Origin: Acetobacteraceae bacterium
GTDB taxonomy: Bacteria > Pseudomonadota > Alphaproteobacteria > Acetobacterales > Acetobacteraceae
Assembly (NCBI GenBank): GCA_947476855.1
Contig: CANJSR010000305.1
Coordinates: 1-6,180, forward strand
Direction of reading: 5' to 3'
DNA: 6,180 nucleotides
How positions within the stretch are numbered: position 1 is the first letter of the stretch; every line of letters starts with the position of its first letter. Below, one piece after another: positions 6,168 through 6,180 of this stretch. The notes beneath the pieces were generated by a model. It was given only the letters and a program-made list of their open reading frames with translations, had not been told where the DNA came from and searched no databases. The position numbers were made by a program, and so were the translations under genes.

Positions 6168-6180
6168 GCCGCCACAGTGG

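Overview
The window is GC-rich, ordinary chromosomal DNA, most probably from an alphaproteobacterium of the Acetobacteraceae type. This rests on the style of the ArgJ and MnmE proteins, the codon use, and the pairing of secreted parvulin-type isomerases with argJ. It is recall of family character, not a search result. No phage, plasmid, transposase, tRNA, rRNA or CRISPR signal was seen.

Layout. Positions 1-340 hold no convincing gene; they look like a leader or intergenic region with a possible terminator at 159-179. Three + strand genes follow with short gaps (72 and 39 bp) and look like one transcription unit: two tandem paralogous exported peptidyl-prolyl isomerases (341-1315 and 1388-2302) and argJ (2342-3571). 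A 236 bp gap then carries an inverted pair of palindromic units. Next comes mnmE (3808-5130, + strand). A 209 bp gap follows with a second, longer inverted repeat and degenerate further copies. The last gene, on the - strand (5340-6167), is a short membrane-anchored histidine-kinase-like protein that converges on mnmE.

Functions. The isomerases should act in the periplasm on folding or maturation of exported proteins. ArgJ recycles acetyl groups in arginine synthesis in the cytoplasm. MnmE is the GTPase that modifies the wobble uridine of certain tRNAs together with MnmG, which is not in this window. The kinase-like protein keeps a good ATP-binding domain but has alanine where the phospho-accepting histidine should be.

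The most interesting signals are not in ordinary coding sequence. They are the paired palindromic repeats on both sides of mnmE, which share a CGTCATGG outer end and, in the first pair, show compensatory stem changes, and the degenerate H-box of the kinase-like protein. I found no clear evidence of an entirely new multi-gene system.
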